Shown piece after piece: positions 38,030 through 47,600 of a DNA stretch of 64,000 nucleotides. Every line of letters starts with the position of its first letter. Position 1 is the first letter of the stretch. Origin of the DNA: JASHVB01 sp963762885 (GTDB lineage: Bacteria > Pseudomonadota > Alphaproteobacteria > Acetobacterales > Acetobacteraceae); contig CAVXNH010000100.1 in NCBI GenBank assembly GCA_963762885.1, positions 1-64,000 of the forward strand, written 5' to 3'. Position numbers and translations under genes: made by a program. Under the pieces are notes generated by a model, which saw nothing but the letters and a program-made list of their open reading frames with translations, was not told the origin of the DNA and searched no databases.

Positions 38030-38639
38030 CGGACACCATCGCTTCGACATAAGGACGCATCACCGACCAGACCCTCGCCTTGCGGGCATAGCGCCAGAGT
38101 TCATCAGGGGTGCATCGCCGGCGGCGAAGGCCCTCCCGCAGCCCTTCCATCGCCACGTCGAGGCCGACTTTAGCGCGATAGCGGAAGCAGTCGACGATTG
38201 TCCTCGCCGGGTCTGTGATGGGGACCTCGACCCCCTCGATACGATGGCGCTCGACGCCGTCCGTCAGAGCATCCCCGGTGAAGCGCACGAAGCGGATGGG
38301 CGGATAGTCAATCTTTGGTCGCCACGCGGTTCGCTCGATCGCCATCCACACAGCGGCGGGCATCTGGAGCGTCAGCTCGTGATACTGAAGCGCCGATGTC
38401 AGGCAGACGATGCCCTTGGGAACCAGAGCCGCGGCTTCGGCAAGCGTATGGGCGGCCTCGACCTGCGCATCGGGGAGCTGATAGAGTCCCCGCGCCGGGC
38501 GCGCGACCGCGTCTTCCCGGACAAGACGTGCCAGCGTCTCCGGTCCGATACCTTCGGCCACGAAATCCTTAAGCCGGAGCATTCCCCGGGCTTTCAGGAG
38601 ATCGAGAGCGCGGGTCCGTTGGGCGCTTGTTGACGGCAT
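38019..38639 (-). CDS. AbiEi-type antitoxin
   Basis: Transcriptional autorepressor and antitoxin of the AbiE pair, about 206 residues from the ATG at 38639 (an ATG at 38663 is also possible). The N-terminal winged helix (RALDLLKARGMLRLKDFVAE, GIGPETLARLVREDAVARPA, RGLYQLPD) is typical of AbiEi_4. The C-terminal part (PITDPARTIVDCFRYRAKVG, LREGLRRRRCTPDELWRYAR) matches the antitoxin domain. It overlaps the toxin gene, and an AT-rich stretch upstream (38660-38700) is a likely self-regulated promoter. Confidence 0.87.
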   Translation of the reverse strand: MPSTSAQRTRALDLLKARGMLRLKDFVAEGIGPETLARLVREDAVARPARGLYQLPDAQVEAAHTLAEAAALVPKGIVCLTSALQYHELTLQMPAAVWMAIERTAWRPKIDYPPIRFVRFTGDALTDGVERHRIEGVEVPITDPARTIVDCFRYRAKVGLDVAMEGLREGLRRRRCTPDELWRYARKARVWSVMRPYVEAMVSDAA

Positions 38640-38783
38640 CGACGGGTGACAACTCCTCTGCACTCCTAAACTATAGCAGAGGTTTTATCACAAGTTACCT
38701 GGGAGGGGAAAGTCTTCCCCTGCGGACGAGCCGATCGGCGTCTCGTCCGACCCCTTCTGCGGGGGAGCCCCCCGCAACGCCCC

Positions 38784-38866
38784 CGAGAGTGAGAGACAGG
38801 CCGGGTCGGCCGTGACGGGTTGGAGGTCGCGAGAGAGGCTCGCGGCGCCCGTCGCGGAGACCCGCG
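38784..38866 (+). promoter_or_regulatory. Repeated leader, copy 1 (before ardC)
   Basis: Sequence directly ahead of the ardC ATG that shares gagag.gagag, gccggg, cgtgacgggttggaggtcg, agagag and gcccgtcgcggaga with the segment ahead of parB (39896-39979), and more loosely with 44602-44698. The shared blocks are in the same order and end within about 10 bases of each start codon. Confidence 0.65.
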
Positions 38867-39802
38867 ATGTCCAGATACACCGCTCGCGCCCGTTCCGGCC
38901 AGGACCGGACGAGCCTCTATGCCGAAATCACCGACAAGATCATCGCCGAACTGGAAGCCGGCCGTGTGCCCTGGGTCCAGCCCTGGGGGACGGCGGCGGC
39001 GAAGGCGCCGCTCGCCATGCCGAAGAACGCCACGACACAGCGCCGCTACTCCGGCGTGAATGTGCTCATTCTGTGGGGCGCGGTCATTGAGCGAGGGTTC
39101 GTCGGCCAGAGCTGGCTCACCTTCCGCCAAGCCTTGAGCCTCGGCGGCAACGTCCGCAAGGGCGAGCACGGCACGACCGTCGTCTATGCCGATCGCTTCA
39201 CGCCGGAGGACGAACGCCGGCGGGCCGAACGCGACGGCGACGAGCCTGGCGCCATCCCGTTCCTCAAGCGGTTCACCGTGTTCAACACGGATCAGTGTGA
39301 GAACCTTCCCGACGGGCTGGTCACCGCGCCGCCGCCCGTGCCCGAGGGCCTGATCCTGCCCCAGGCCGAGGCGCTGATCGGCGCGACCGGCGCCGATTTC
39401 CGCATCGGCGGCGACCGGGCTTTCTACAGCCCGGCCAACGACTACATCCAGGTGCCGCGGCCCGACGCCTATTTCGAGCCGATCAACTGGCACCGGACGG
39501 CCCTGCACGAGCTCGGTCACTGGGTCGGACATCCCTCGCGGCTGGCCCGCGATCTATCAGGCGCCTTCGGCTCGGCCCTCTATGCCAAGGAAGAGCTCGT
39601 CGCGGAGATGACCAGCGCCTTCGTGTGCGCTTCGCTCGGCATCGTGCCGACCGTGCGCCACGCCGATTATCTCGGCTCCTGGCTGGAAGTGCTGCGCGAG
39701 GATGATCGCGCCATCGTCCGCGCCGCCAGCGCCGCGTCGAAGGCGGCCGACTATCTACTGGCGTTCCGGCCCGACCGCGCCATTACGTCGAGGCCAATGT
39801 GA
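38867..39802 (+). CDS. ardC: Anti-restriction protein ArdC
   Basis: Mobile-element protein that shields incoming single-stranded DNA from host restriction. Intact, 311 residues. The N-terminal ssDNA-binding domain (DKIIAELEAGRVPWVQPWG, RRYSGVNVLILWGAVIERGF, GNVRKGEHGTTVVYADRF) is followed by the metalloprotease-like domain with zinc motif LHELGHWVGHPSRLARDL and EELVAEMTSAFVCASLGI. It is the first gene of the conjugative backbone and usually among the first expressed after transfer. Confidence 0.94.
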   Translation: MSRYTARARSGQDRTSLYAEITDKIIAELEAGRVPWVQPWGTAAAKAPLAMPKNATTQRRYSGVNVLILWGAVIERGFVGQSWLTFRQALSLGGNVRKGEHGTTVVYADRFTPEDERRRAERDGDEPGAIPFLKRFTVFNTDQCENLPDGLVTAPPPVPEGLILPQAEALIGATGADFRIGGDRAFYSPANDYIQVPRPDAYFEPINWHRTALHELGHWVGHPSRLARDLSGAFGSALYAKEELVAEMTSAFVCASLGIVPTVRHADYLGSWLEVLREDDRAIVRAASAASKAADYLLAFRPDRAITSRPM

Positions 39803-39845
39803 TGACGGACGAGCGGGACGCGGCGTGATGATTCTGTCCGGGTCT

Positions 39846-39881
39846 CCGGAAAGCCGCCTTTCCGCTTCCGCGGCTTTCCGG
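39846..39881 (+). terminator. Hairpin after ardC
   Basis: Perfect 12-bp stem CCGGAAAGCCGC / GCGGCTTTCCGG with a 12-base loop, followed by gtttgcgg. It has no strong U-run, so it could be a weak terminator or an RNA stabiliser between ardC and the parB leader. Confidence 0.55.
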
Positions 39882-39895
39882 GTTTGCGGCCTCAA

Positions 39896-39979
39896 CGAGA
39901 GCGAGAGGAAGGCCGGGTTTTTCGTGACGGGTTGGAGGTCGAGAGAAGTCTTTCGGCCGCCCGTCGCGGAGAATCCGAC
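39896..39979 (+). promoter_or_regulatory. Repeated leader, copy 2 (before parB)
   Basis: Second copy of the leader described before ardC; it includes the exact string cgtgacgggttggaggtcg and gcccgtcgcggaga. It ends immediately before the parB ATG. Confidence 0.65.
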
Positions 39980-42072
39980 ATGGCTACCGCCGTTCAGAAG
40001 ATCATCCTCAGCGCCTCGCGCGACATCCCCTTCAATAAGCTGGTGCTCAGCCAGGCGAACGTCCGGCGCGTGAAGGCCGGCGTCTCGATCGAGGAACTGG
40101 CCGAGGACATCGCCCGACGCACGCTCTTGCAGAGCCTCAGCGTCCGGCCGGTTCTCGACGCCGAAGGCCAGGAGACCGGCATGTTCGAAATCCCGGCCGG
40201 CGGCCGGCGCTTCCGGGCGCTCGAACTGCTGGTCAAGCAGAAGCGCCTGGCGAAGACCGCGCCGGTCCCCTGCGTGGTGCGCGAGGGCGGCATCGCCGAG
40301 GAGGATTCGCTGGCCGAGAACGTCCAGCGCGTCGCGCTCCATCCGCTCGACCAGTTCCGCGCCTTCCAGGCGCTGCGCGACAAGGGGCTTGGCGACGAGG
40401 AGATCGCCGCCCGCTTCTTCGTGACGCCGACCGTGGTGAAGCAGCGCCTGCGCCTGGCCGCCGTCTCCGACAAGCTCCTCGACATCTATGCCGAGGACGG
40501 CATGACGCTGGAGCAGTTGATGGCGTTCACCGTCACCAACGACCATGCCCGCCAGGAACAGGTCTGGGACGCCGTCTCGCGCTCCTACAACAAGGAGCCC
40601 TATCTGATCCGCCGCCAGCTCACCGAGGGCGCGGTCCGGGCCTCCGACCGCCGCGCGCGGTTCGTCGGCCTGGACGTCTACGAAGCCGCCGGCGGCGTGG
40701 TCATGCGCGACCTCTTCCAGCATGACGATGGCGGCTGGCTGCAGGATCCGGCGCTGCTCGATCGGCTGGTGACCGAGAAGCTCCAGGCCGAGGCCGAGAC
40801 GCTGCGGGCCGAGGGCTGGAATTGGATCGCGGTCGCCACCGACTTCCCCTATGGCCACGCCGCCGGTCTGCGCCGCCTGACCGGCGAGACGGTCGATCTC
40901 AGCGAAGAGGAGAACGCCAGCTTCGCCGCGCTGAAGGCCGAACAAGACGCGCTTGAGGAGCAATACTCGCGAAGCCGACGAGTTGCCCGACGAGGTCGAT
41001 CAGCGCCTCGGCGAGATCGAGACCGCCATCGCGGCGTTCGAGAACCGGCCCGTCCGCTACGATCCGGCCGAGATCGCCCGCGCCGGCATCTTCGTCAGCA
41101 TCGACAGCGAGGGGGCGCTGCACATCGAACGCGGCTTCGTCCGCCCCGAGGACGAAGCGCCGGTCGAGCCGGTCCAGGGCGGCGATGGCGATGCGCCGGA
41201 AACCGCCGCCACCGCCAGCGGCGCCATCCAGCGGGCCGTCATCACCATCGGCGGCGCGCCGACAGGTTCCGAGATCGACACGCCGGAGGAGGACGAAACC
41301 ATCCGCCCGCTTTCGGATCGGCTGGTGACCGAGCTGACCGCCCATCGCACCCTGGCGCTGCGGGATGCGCTGGCGAACGATCCGCACATCGCCTTCCAGG
41401 CGGTGCTGCACGCCCTCTGCCTCAACGCCTTCTACCGCTATGCCTCGAACACCTGCCTGGAGATCACGGCGAAGCATTCCGGCTTCAGCGCGCAGGCGCC
41501 GGGGTTGGCGGAGACCGCCTCGGCCAAGGCGATCGATGCGCGGCACGAGCAATGGGCCAAGCAGTTGCCGGAAGCGCCGGCGGCTCTGTGGGACACGCTG
41601 ACGGCGTTCGACAGCGACAGCCAGGCGGCGCTGTTCGCCCACTGCGCCTCGCTCACCGTCAATGTCGTGAAGGAGCCGTGGAACCGGCGTCCGGACGCTT
41701 TCGCGCATGGCGACCAGCTCGCCCGGACCGTCAATCTCGACCTGGCCGCCGCCGGCTGGGCGCCGACCGTCGATAACTATCTCGGCCGGGTTCCGAAGGC
41801 GCGCATCCTCGAAGCCGTGCGCGAGGCCAAGGGCGAGCAGTCGGCGCAGCTCATCGACCACCTCAAGAAGACCGAAATGGCCAAGGAGGCCGAGCGGCTG
41901 CTTGCCGGCACGGGCTGGCTGCCGGAGCCGCTGCGTCTCGTCGAGGTCGCGACCCGTCGCCGACGAGTCGACCGGCGAGTCCGAGGCGCTGCCGGACTTC
42001 CTCGCGGGTGACGAGGACGAAGCGCCCGCCGACGCCGACGAAGAGCCGGCGCACATGGTCGCGGCCGAGTGA
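39980..42072 (+). CDS. Large ParB/RepB-like partition protein (two frameshifts)
   Basis: ParB-superfamily DNA-binding protein of about 698 codons, much longer than chromosomal ParB. The N-terminal ParB nuclease-like domain (NKLVLSQANVRRVKAGVSIE, RTLLQSLSVRPVLDAEGQ, IPAGGRRFRALELLVKQK, ENVQRVALHPLDQFRAFQAL) is followed by an HTH (DEEIAARFFVTPTVVKQRLR). The C-terminal 400 residues are helical and specific to mobile-element versions. Frame changes near 40967 and 41965; the last segment is ESEALPDFLAGDEDEAPADA, then HMVAAE. In this element type it is encoded far from parA, so it may be a regulator as well as a partition factor. Confidence 0.88.
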
Positions 42073-42132
42073 CTGTCGACATGCGGGGTGGCTTCGGCCG
42101 CCCCGCATCCGTTTCTCCACCCAATTCCACCC

Positions 42133-42160
42133 GAAAGCCCGGCCATCGCGCCGGGCTTTC
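42133..42160 (+). terminator. Hairpin between parB and the DUF6878 gene
   Basis: Perfect 11-bp stem GAAAGCCCGGC / GCCGGGCTTTC with loop catcgc. It ends about 20 bases before the next start codon. A near-identical hairpin recurs at 43058-43085. Confidence 0.65.
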
Positions 42161-42179
42161 TCGCTTTCGGAGCCATGCC

Positions 42180-42659
42180 ATGACCGAGCATTCCCCCATC
42201 ACCCCAATAGCCGCCCCGACGCTCACCGATTGGGACGTCCAGCGCGGCGAGCACGATCGCCTCGACGCCGAACTGCGTCCCGCGAACAAGGCCGTCGTCT
42301 TCGATGCGCTCACCGCCGCCGGCCTCACCATCGTCACCGTCCGTTTCGACGGCTATGGCGACAGCGGGCAGATCGAGGACATCGAAGCCAAGGCCGGCGA
42401 CGATGTCGTCGCCCTGCCGCCCGGCAATGTCGAGATCGCCGCCGCCGTCTGGGGCCAGCGCCGAGCCCGAACGGACGGTGATGTCCGTCCGCGATGCAAT
42501 CGAGCGGCTGGCCTACGATTTTCTCGAGGAAACCCACGACGGCTGGGAAAATAGCGACGGCGCCTATGGCGACTTCATCTTCGACGTCGCCGAACGGACC
42601 ATCACGCTCGACTACAATGAGCGGCACATGGAGTCCGACTATTCCCAGCACGTATTCTG
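42180..42659 (+). CDS. DUF6878 family protein (one frameshift)
   Basis: Conserved backbone protein of unknown function, about 159 codons. It reads LTDWDVQRGEHDRLDAELRP, KAVVFDALTAAGLTIVTVRF, DGYGDSGQIEDIEAKAGDDV and, after a frameshift near 42460, RDAIERLAYDFLEETHDGWE, then YGDFIFDVAERTITLDYNER. The block DGYGDSGQIEDI and the end HDGWENSDGAYGDF are what I associate with DUF6878 in alphaproteobacterial conjugative elements. It is followed 11 bases later by the DUF6915 gene. Confidence 0.8.
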
Positions 42660-42670
42660 AGGAGGCGACA

Positions 42671-43033
42671 ATGGGACATTGCTATCATCACGCGCTTTCC
42701 TCGGTGAAGAAATGGGGCGGCGCGGCCGAGGACTATCTGCCGCTGCATCAGTGGTTCGACGAGTCGAAAGCCATCACCGCTGATTTTCGGCACCGCGCGT
42801 TGCGCCATCATGCCGAAGGCATCTTCATGCTGGAGCGCTTCTTCGGCCCGACGATCACGATCTCGACCGGCCGCGTGGTGCCGGTCCGGCTGATCGGCGA
42901 GCAGCATGTGCGCGAAGACCTCGGCTTCATCCCGAGCTTCGCGGATTGGGTGCGCTGCATCCGCCCCGAGCCCTGGATGGGCCGGGCCCAGCCGATCCAT
43001 CGCGACGTCGATCCCTTCGCCGCCGCCGGCTGA
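42671..43033 (+). CDS. DUF6915 family protein
   Basis: Intact 120-residue backbone protein with ribosome site gaggagg. Sequence MGHCYHHALSSVKKWGGAAE, DYLPLHQWFDESKAITADFR, HRALRHHAEGIFMLERFFGP, then EQHVREDLGFIPSFADWVRC is characteristic of the DUF6915 family. The many His residues (YHHAL, HRALRHHAEG) suggest a metal site, by appearance only. Function unknown; it is nearly always adjacent to the neighbouring DUF genes in these elements. Confidence 0.85.
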   Translation: MGHCYHHALSSVKKWGGAAEDYLPLHQWFDESKAITADFRHRALRHHAEGIFMLERFFGPTITISTGRVVPVRLIGEQHVREDLGFIPSFADWVRCIRPEPWMGRAQPIHRDVDPFAAAG

Positions 43034-43057
43034 TCACTCTTCCACATCAACGCAACG

Positions 43058-43085
43058 AAAAGCCCGGCCATCGTGCCGGGCTTTC
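43058..43085 (+). terminator. Second copy of the GCCCGGC hairpin
   Basis: Stem AAAGCCCGGC / GCCGGGCTTT with loop catcgt, differing from the 42133 copy by a single loop base and flanks. It lies 20 bases before the next ATG. Confidence 0.65.
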
Positions 43086-43104
43086 GCATTTCTGGAGACC
43101 CGAC

Positions 43105-43852
43105 ATGGCCGACTACTTCTCACCCACCGTCATTCAGCAACCGATCCCGATCGCCGACATGACGCCGCTCGAACGTCTCGTGCTCAGCCTCATCTTCGAT
43201 GCCGAGCCGGATGGCGAGGCGGTGTACTTCCACACCTCTCTCGGTCCGAGCGACGCTATCGGGCTTTCGATCGACGAACTTCGTGCGGCGTTCGATGCAT
43301 CCGCGGAAATCGACAGCACGGCGACCACATACATCGCCGAGCGCGTGGCGGTCGCATCCACCGACGACACCGAGATCGAGATCGATTTCAGCGGCACGTC
43401 CTGGGAGTTCATCTTCCAGGACATCGTCCGGCGCTCATCCACGCTCCGCTACGTCACCGCGGTCACGTCTTTCACCTGTTCGAAGATGCGGCCCGACGGC
43501 TTCGGCGGCATGGCGGTCCTGATCACGGCGGACGCGATTGTCGGCAAATCCACCAATGACATCCTCGAGGACTTCCTCGCGGAGAAGGAGGGAGATGCCG
43601 CCGATGACGGCGTGCATGTTCTGCTCCGCATCCGCGAAGACGCCGTCAGGCGACAGATCGACCAAGCAATCGAGGCCGATCCCGCGCTCACCCGTCTTGA
43701 CGGCCGACGCGGTCAATGACGCCGACATCCACGCCGCCTGTCTCGCCGTCGTCGAGTGCAGCGACCTGTCGGAGGAGCAAGGCGCCGCCGAGTTTCGCGC
43801 CGCGCTCGCGGCGATCCGCGAAGCCGAACAACGGCTCGCTCCGGTCGGCTGA
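43105..43852 (+). CDS. Conserved conjugative-element hypothetical protein (one frameshift)
   Basis: Protein of about 248 codons with ATG 43105. It reads FSPTVIQQPIPIADMTPLER, LVLSLIFDAEPDGEAVYFHT, GTSWEFIFQDIVRRSSTLRY, TAVTSFTCSKMRPDGFGGMA, then after a shift near 43697 VLTADAVNDADIHAACLAVV and RAALAAIREAEQRLAPVG. It is acidic, with no membrane segment. I recognise it as a frequent companion of DUF6915 and DUF6927 genes but know no function. Without the shift it would stop at 43719. Confidence 0.7.
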
Positions 43853-43931
43853 TCATCGGGATCTTCCAAATTCACCCGGCGCCGCGCTCCCCGCGCGCGC
43901 CGTCTTCATCCCCCATCGAAAGGAGACGGCC

Positions 43932-44556
43932 ATGGGCTGGCTCTACATGAAATCCCTCAAGGGCCATTCCGGCCCGCGCCAATATCTCGACGCCCAGTTC
44001 ACCTACGAGCGTCCCGACGTGCGTTCAAAAGTGCTGCGCTCGGCGCTGGTCGGCATGCGCGTCTACTACGCCGCCGTGGAACAGGTCCGCATCGCCACCG
44101 GTGAGCGCGAGGTCTGGGCCGCCATCTGCCTCGTTCGATACAATCCGCGCGACCCCGAGGGCTACATCTTCGGCTACAAGGATATGGAAGAATCGATGGG
44201 GCCGTATGAGTGCGATTGCCCCGCACCGATCCTCGATCTGCTGACGCCGACCGACCGCTGAATATGCGCTGCAATGGCGGGCCCGCTGCCGCGAAAACAT
44301 CGCCGCCCGTCGCGCGAAGGCCGCCAAGCCGAGCCCGCGCGCGGGCCAGGTGATCGTCTTCGACGAACCGCTCTCCTTCGCCGATGGCCGAAGCTTCCAG
44401 CGGCTGGAGGTCATCGCCAACCCGCGCAGCCATCGCACCGTGCTCTTTCGTGCGCCCGGCTCCAGCAGCCTCTATCGGATTCCCAACATCAAGAGCCGGA
44501 CCTACCGGCTCGTCGATCCGCCGGCGATGAAGGCGCGTTTCTTCCGAGCGGCATCA
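43932..44556 (+). CDS. DUF6927 family protein (frameshifted)
   Basis: The ATG at 43932 starts MGWLYMKSLKGHSGPRQYLD, followed by YYAAVEQVRIATGEREVWAA and YIFGYKDMEESMGPYECDCP. A TGA at 44259-44261 closes that frame, but the protein clearly continues in another frame (ARCRENIAARRAKAAKPSPR, GQVIVFDEPLSFADGRSFQR, TVLFRAPGSSSLYRIPNIKS), so a single-base error near 44262 is likely. Total about 208 codons. Unknown function, probably basic nucleic-acid contact in the middle. Its true stop is not visible before the following terminator. Confidence 0.75.
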
Positions 44557-44591
44557 AAGGGTCCGGCGCTCAGCGCCGGACCCTTTTCTTC
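44556..44591 (+). terminator. Strong Rho-independent terminator
   Basis: AAAGGGTCCGGCGCT / AGCGCCGGACCCTTT, a 15-bp perfect stem with a minimal loop, followed by TCTTCTT. It separates the small DUF genes from the methyltransferase-helicase gene. Confidence 0.88.
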
Positions 44592-44601
44592 TTGGGCGTC
44601 C

Positions 44602-44698
44602 CGAGAGGGAGAGGATTGCCGGGACGGGTTTGAGCCGTTGGGGTCGAGAGAGAGCGCCCCTCGGCTCGACCCGTTCCGGCTCTCCCGAGGTTCCCTTC
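44602..44698 (+). promoter_or_regulatory. Repeated leader, diverged copy 3 (before the methyltransferase-helicase gene)
   Basis: Contains gagagggagagga, gccgggacgggttt, gttggggtcgagagagag and a terminal ctctcccgaggttccc stretch, in the same order as the leaders at 38784 and 39896 but more diverged. Confidence 0.5.
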
Positions 44699-47600
44699 AT
44701 GACGACGAATCCCGCTTCCACGGCCGCCTTCGCGGCCGCGCCGCTCCCGGTCGCGCCGCCCGCTCCGGCGACCGCCGACGCGCTGGTTCATGCCGCGCGG
44801 ATCATCCTTCCCCATCTCGAACGCGGCCAGCGTGTCGATGCACCGACGCTCCGCGCATCCATGGTCTCCGCCTTCGGCGGTTCCGACGCCGATGGCGCCT
44901 GGGACTGGAAGACCGCCTACGATGCCTGCGAGGCGGCGACCGTCCTGTTCCTGCGCAAGTTCGGCCCCGCCATGCTCGCGCGGGCAGCCTCTCCCGCCGC
45001 CATGCTGCCGATGCTGGCCAAGATCGCGGGCCTTCTTCCCACCCACACGCGCCGCTCCGAGGAGAGCCAGGCGCTTCAGCAGTTCTCGACGCCGATCGCT
45101 CTGGGCCTCGCGGCCAGCGCCGCCGCCGCGATCACGCCCGCCGATCTCGTGCTGGAACCTTCGGCCGGCACCGGGCTGCTCGCCATTCTCGCCGAACTCG
45201 CGGGCGGGTCTCTCGTTCTCAATGAACTGGCCGAGACGCGCGCCGGGCTGCTGGGCCATCTGTTCCCCGGCATCGCCGTCACCCGCTTTGACGCCGCGCA
45301 GATCCACGATCATCTCGACGCCGACGTCGTTCCGAGCGTCGTGCTCATGAACCCGCCGTTCTCCGCGCTCGCGAATGTCGATCGCCGCATGGCCGACGCC
45401 GCCCTGCGCCATGTCGGCTCGGCGCTCGCGCGTCTTGCCGAGGGCGGCCGACTGGTCGCGATCACCGGCGCGAGCTGCGCGCCCGACAATCCGATGTGGA
45501 CCGATGCCTTCATCCGGCTACAGGAGCGCGGGCGCATCGTGTTCTCGGCCGCCATCGATGGATCGGTCTATGCCAAGCATGGCACGACCATCGACACGCG
45601 CCTGACCGTGATCGACCGTCTGCCCGCGCCCGATCCGACGGTGTTTCCGGCTTTGCACAGCTTGCGCCCCCGATGCCGCAACCTTGCTTGGCTGGATCGC
45701 GAATTCCGTTCCGCCGAGGCTCCCGCTCGCCACGCCGGTCGTCACCGCGGGCCACGGTTCGTCCCGCCGCCGCACGGCCGCAGCGCGTTGCGCCGCGCCC
45801 TTCCTCCGTCCCGGCCACGACGCCCGAGCCGGAGGCGGTTGAGCTGACCTATGAGACCATCGACTGGACGCCGGTCGAGGGCGGCCACATCACCGAAGCG
45901 CTTTATGAAGGATACGGATTGCAGTCGATCCGTATTCCCGGCTCTCAGGCTCACCCCACCAAGCTGGTGCAATCGGCGGCGATGGCGTCGGTGGCGCCGC
46001 CCAAGCCAAGCTATCGGCCGCACCTGCCCGCCAATGTCGTCGCGGACGGCATGCTGTCCGACGCCCAGCTCGAAAGCGTGATCACTGCCGGCGAGGCCCA
46101 TTGCGGCCACCTCGCCGGATCGTGGACGGTGGACGAGACCTTCGACATCGTCTCGGCCGCGCCCGACGATGCTGAAAACGCCGTCCGCTTCCGCCGCGGC
46201 TGGTTTCTCGGCGACGGCACCGGCGCCGGCAAGGGCCGCCAGGTCGCCGGCATCCTGCTCGACAACTGGCTGAAGGGCCGCCGCCGCGCGGTCTGGGTGT
46301 CGAAATCCGACAAGCTGATCGAGGACGCCCAGCGCGATTGGTCGGCGCTCGGGCAGGAGCGGCTTCTGGTGACGCCGCTGTCGCGCTTCCGTCAGGGGAC
46401 GCCGATCCGTTTGGAGCAAGGCGTCCTATTCACCACCTACGCCACGCTACGCTCCGACGCGCGCGACGAGAAGGTTTCGCGGGTCCGGCAGATCGTCGAA
46501 TGGTTGGGCTCCGATTTCGACGGGGTGATCATTTTCGACGAGAGCCATGCCATGCAGAACGCCGCTGGCGGCAAGGGAGAGCGCGGCGACCAGGCCGCCT
46601 CGCAGCAGGGCCGTGCGGGGCTTCGGCTTCAGCACGCGCTTGCCGAACGCGCGCGTCGTCTATGTCTCGGCGACCGGCGCGACCACCGTCCACAATCTCG
46701 CCTATGCCCAGCGGCTCGGCCTCTGGGGCGGCGAGGATTTCCCCTTCGCCACGCGGGCCGAGTTCGTCGAGGCGATCGAGGCCGGCGGCGTCGCGGCCAT
46801 GGAGGTCCTGGCGCGCGACATGAAGGCGCTCGGCCTCTATGCGGCGCGATCGCTCAGCTACGAGGGCGTCGAATATGAGCTGGTCGAGCACCGGCTCACC
46901 GACGAGCAGATCCGCATCTACGACGCCTATGCCGGGCGCGTTCGGCGTCATCCACAACAATCTCGACGCCGCGCTGGAGGCGACCAACGTCACCGGCGAA
47001 ACGGGCACGCTGAACGCGCAGGCCAAGTCCGCCGCGCGGTCGGCTTTCGAGAGCGCCAAGCAGCGTTTCTTCAATCATCTGATCACGGCGATGAAGACGC
47101 CTTCGCTGATCGCCGCCGTCGAGCGCGATCTGACTGCTGGCCATGCCGCCGTCATCCAGATCGTCTCGACCGGCGAGGCGCTGATGGAGCGCCGCCTTGC
47201 CGAGATTCCGACCGAGGAATGGGGCGACGTCCAGGTCGACATCACTCCGCGCGAGTACGTGCTGGATTATCTGGCGCACAGCTTCCCGACCCAGCTCTAC
47301 GAGCCGTTCACCGACAGCGAGGGCAATCTCTCCTCGCGGCCGGTCTATCGCGATGGCCAGCCCGTGCAGTGCCGCGAGGCCGTCGCCCGCCGTGATCGCC
47401 TGATCGAGAAGCTGGCGTCGCTGCCGCCGGTCCATGGCGCGCTCGACCAGATCGTCCAGCGCTTCGGCACGGAGTTGGTGGCCGAGGTGACGGGCCGCTC
47501 GCGCCGGATCATCCGCAAGACCGGATCGGACGGCGTCGATCGCCTCGCCGTCGAGAACCGCGCGGGTTCGGCCAATCTCGCCGAGACGCAAGCGTTCATG

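Noticed and set aside
28577..38639. Reading the E1, E2, JAB and nucleotidyltransferase genes together as a type II CBASS locus.
   Set aside because: The nucleotidyltransferase is of AbiEii type with its own AbiEi antitoxin, no cyclic-nucleotide effector is present, and the ubiquitin-like proteins match the multiubiquitin group instead of Cap2/Cap3.
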